The position numbers were made by a program, and so were the translations under genes. A stretch of DNA of 5,243 nt from JBHHWH01 sp046756405 (GTDB taxonomy: Bacteria > Actinomycetota > Acidimicrobiia > Spongiisociales > ZC4RG35), in NCBI GenBank assembly GCA_046756405.1, contig JBHHWH010000120.1:1-5243 (forward strand). Direction: 5' to 3'. Positions 5,114 through 5,243 of the stretch are shown one piece after another. The notes under the pieces are model-generated. The model worked only from the letters and a program-made list of their open reading frames with translations, had not been told where the DNA came from and made no database searches. Within the stretch, counting starts at the first letter, position 1. Each line of letters starts with the position of its first letter.

Positions 5114-5243
5114 CAGATGACCTCCGCAGGCTGTGAAGATGACTCCACGGGCTGTGAAGACGTGGGGGAGGACATGGAGGGCTCAACATTCACTTCAGGC
5201 TGAGCCTGCCCGCCGAACAGGGCGATATTGGCGCTGATGTGTA
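5113..5243 (-). CDS. C-terminal end of an unidentified upstream virion gene (partial)
   Basis: Of the three minus-strand frames entering the window, only this one stays open. It gives 42 residues, starting HISANIALFGGQ, before a TGA that overlaps the next ATG by one base (TGATG). The tail is hydrophilic and low in complexity, rich in Ser, Pro, Gln and Glu, with a 7-residue duplication SSQPVES/SSQPAEV. Such a disordered tail is compatible with the end of a portal or head-tail joining protein, which would fit the gene order, but the visible part does not identify it. The beginning lies outside the window. Confidence 0.75.
   Translation of the reverse strand, partial: HISANIALFGGQAQPEVNVEPSMSSPTSSQPVESSSQPAEVI
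5119..5160 (-). repeat. 21-bp imperfect tandem repeat in the C-terminal tail
   Basis: Two adjacent in-frame units (5140-5160 and 5119-5139) share the plus-strand core GGCTGTGAAGA, spaced 21 bases apart, and encode SSQPVES and SSQPAEV. The end of the second unit also carries the GGAGGT ribosome binding site of the next gene (5120-5125). Confidence 0.6.

Noticed and set aside
4364..5203. Plus-strand open frames opposite the 372-residue gene.
   Set aside because: Low-complexity antisense translations that conflict with a well-supported minus-strand gene having a ribosome binding site and stop/start overlap.

Overview
The window looks like part of the structural (head-side) module of a tailed double-stranded DNA bacteriophage or a prophage. 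All convincing genes lie on the minus strand, so transcription runs from base 5243 towards base 1. They are tightly packed: two stop/start overlaps of one base, a 2-base gap, and good Shine-Dalgarno sequences. The DNA is GC-rich (about 60% by eye). The one clear promoter pairs a perfect TTGACA with TAGGAT, a -10 form common in actinobacteria such as Streptomyces and mycobacteria. This gives a weak hint of an actinobacterial host. No integrase, tRNA, rRNA, CRISPR array or insertion sequence is visible.

Layout in transcription order: (1) the C-terminal tail of an unidentified protein (5113 to beyond 5243), in the place where a portal or head-joining protein would be expected; (2) a 372-residue helical, Trp-rich virion-type protein (3995-5113); (3) a 409-residue protein with an N-terminal LysM domain, a Pro-rich hinge and a long helical part (2766-3995); (4) a noncoding control region of about 290 bases (2475-2765) with a strong promoter, two small palindromes over its -35 and -10, an intrinsic terminator shortly downstream and a further hairpin; (5) an acidic, coiled-coil, scaffold-like protein (1995-2474, start reassigned); (6) the major capsid protein, resembling the SU10/DUF5309 HK97-fold family (1025-1954); (7) and (8) two small beta-rich proteins that could decorate the capsid (578-1012 and 159-527), with a very stable hairpin between them; (9) the start of a LamG/concanavalin-A-like lectin protein (1-156, continuing off the window).

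Read together, genes 1-3 would supply portal-proximal or ejected/internal virion components. The promoter region separates them from the scaffold-capsid-decoration unit, which needs far more product. The terminator just after the promoter suggests that it either stops upstream transcripts or tunes entry into the capsid genes.

I found no clearly new defence or enzymatic system. The most interesting items are the promoter/palindrome/terminator arrangement before the scaffold gene, the LysM-helical protein in the head module, and the hairpin abutting a ribosome binding site. Family assignments come from reading the sequences and were not checked against a database.
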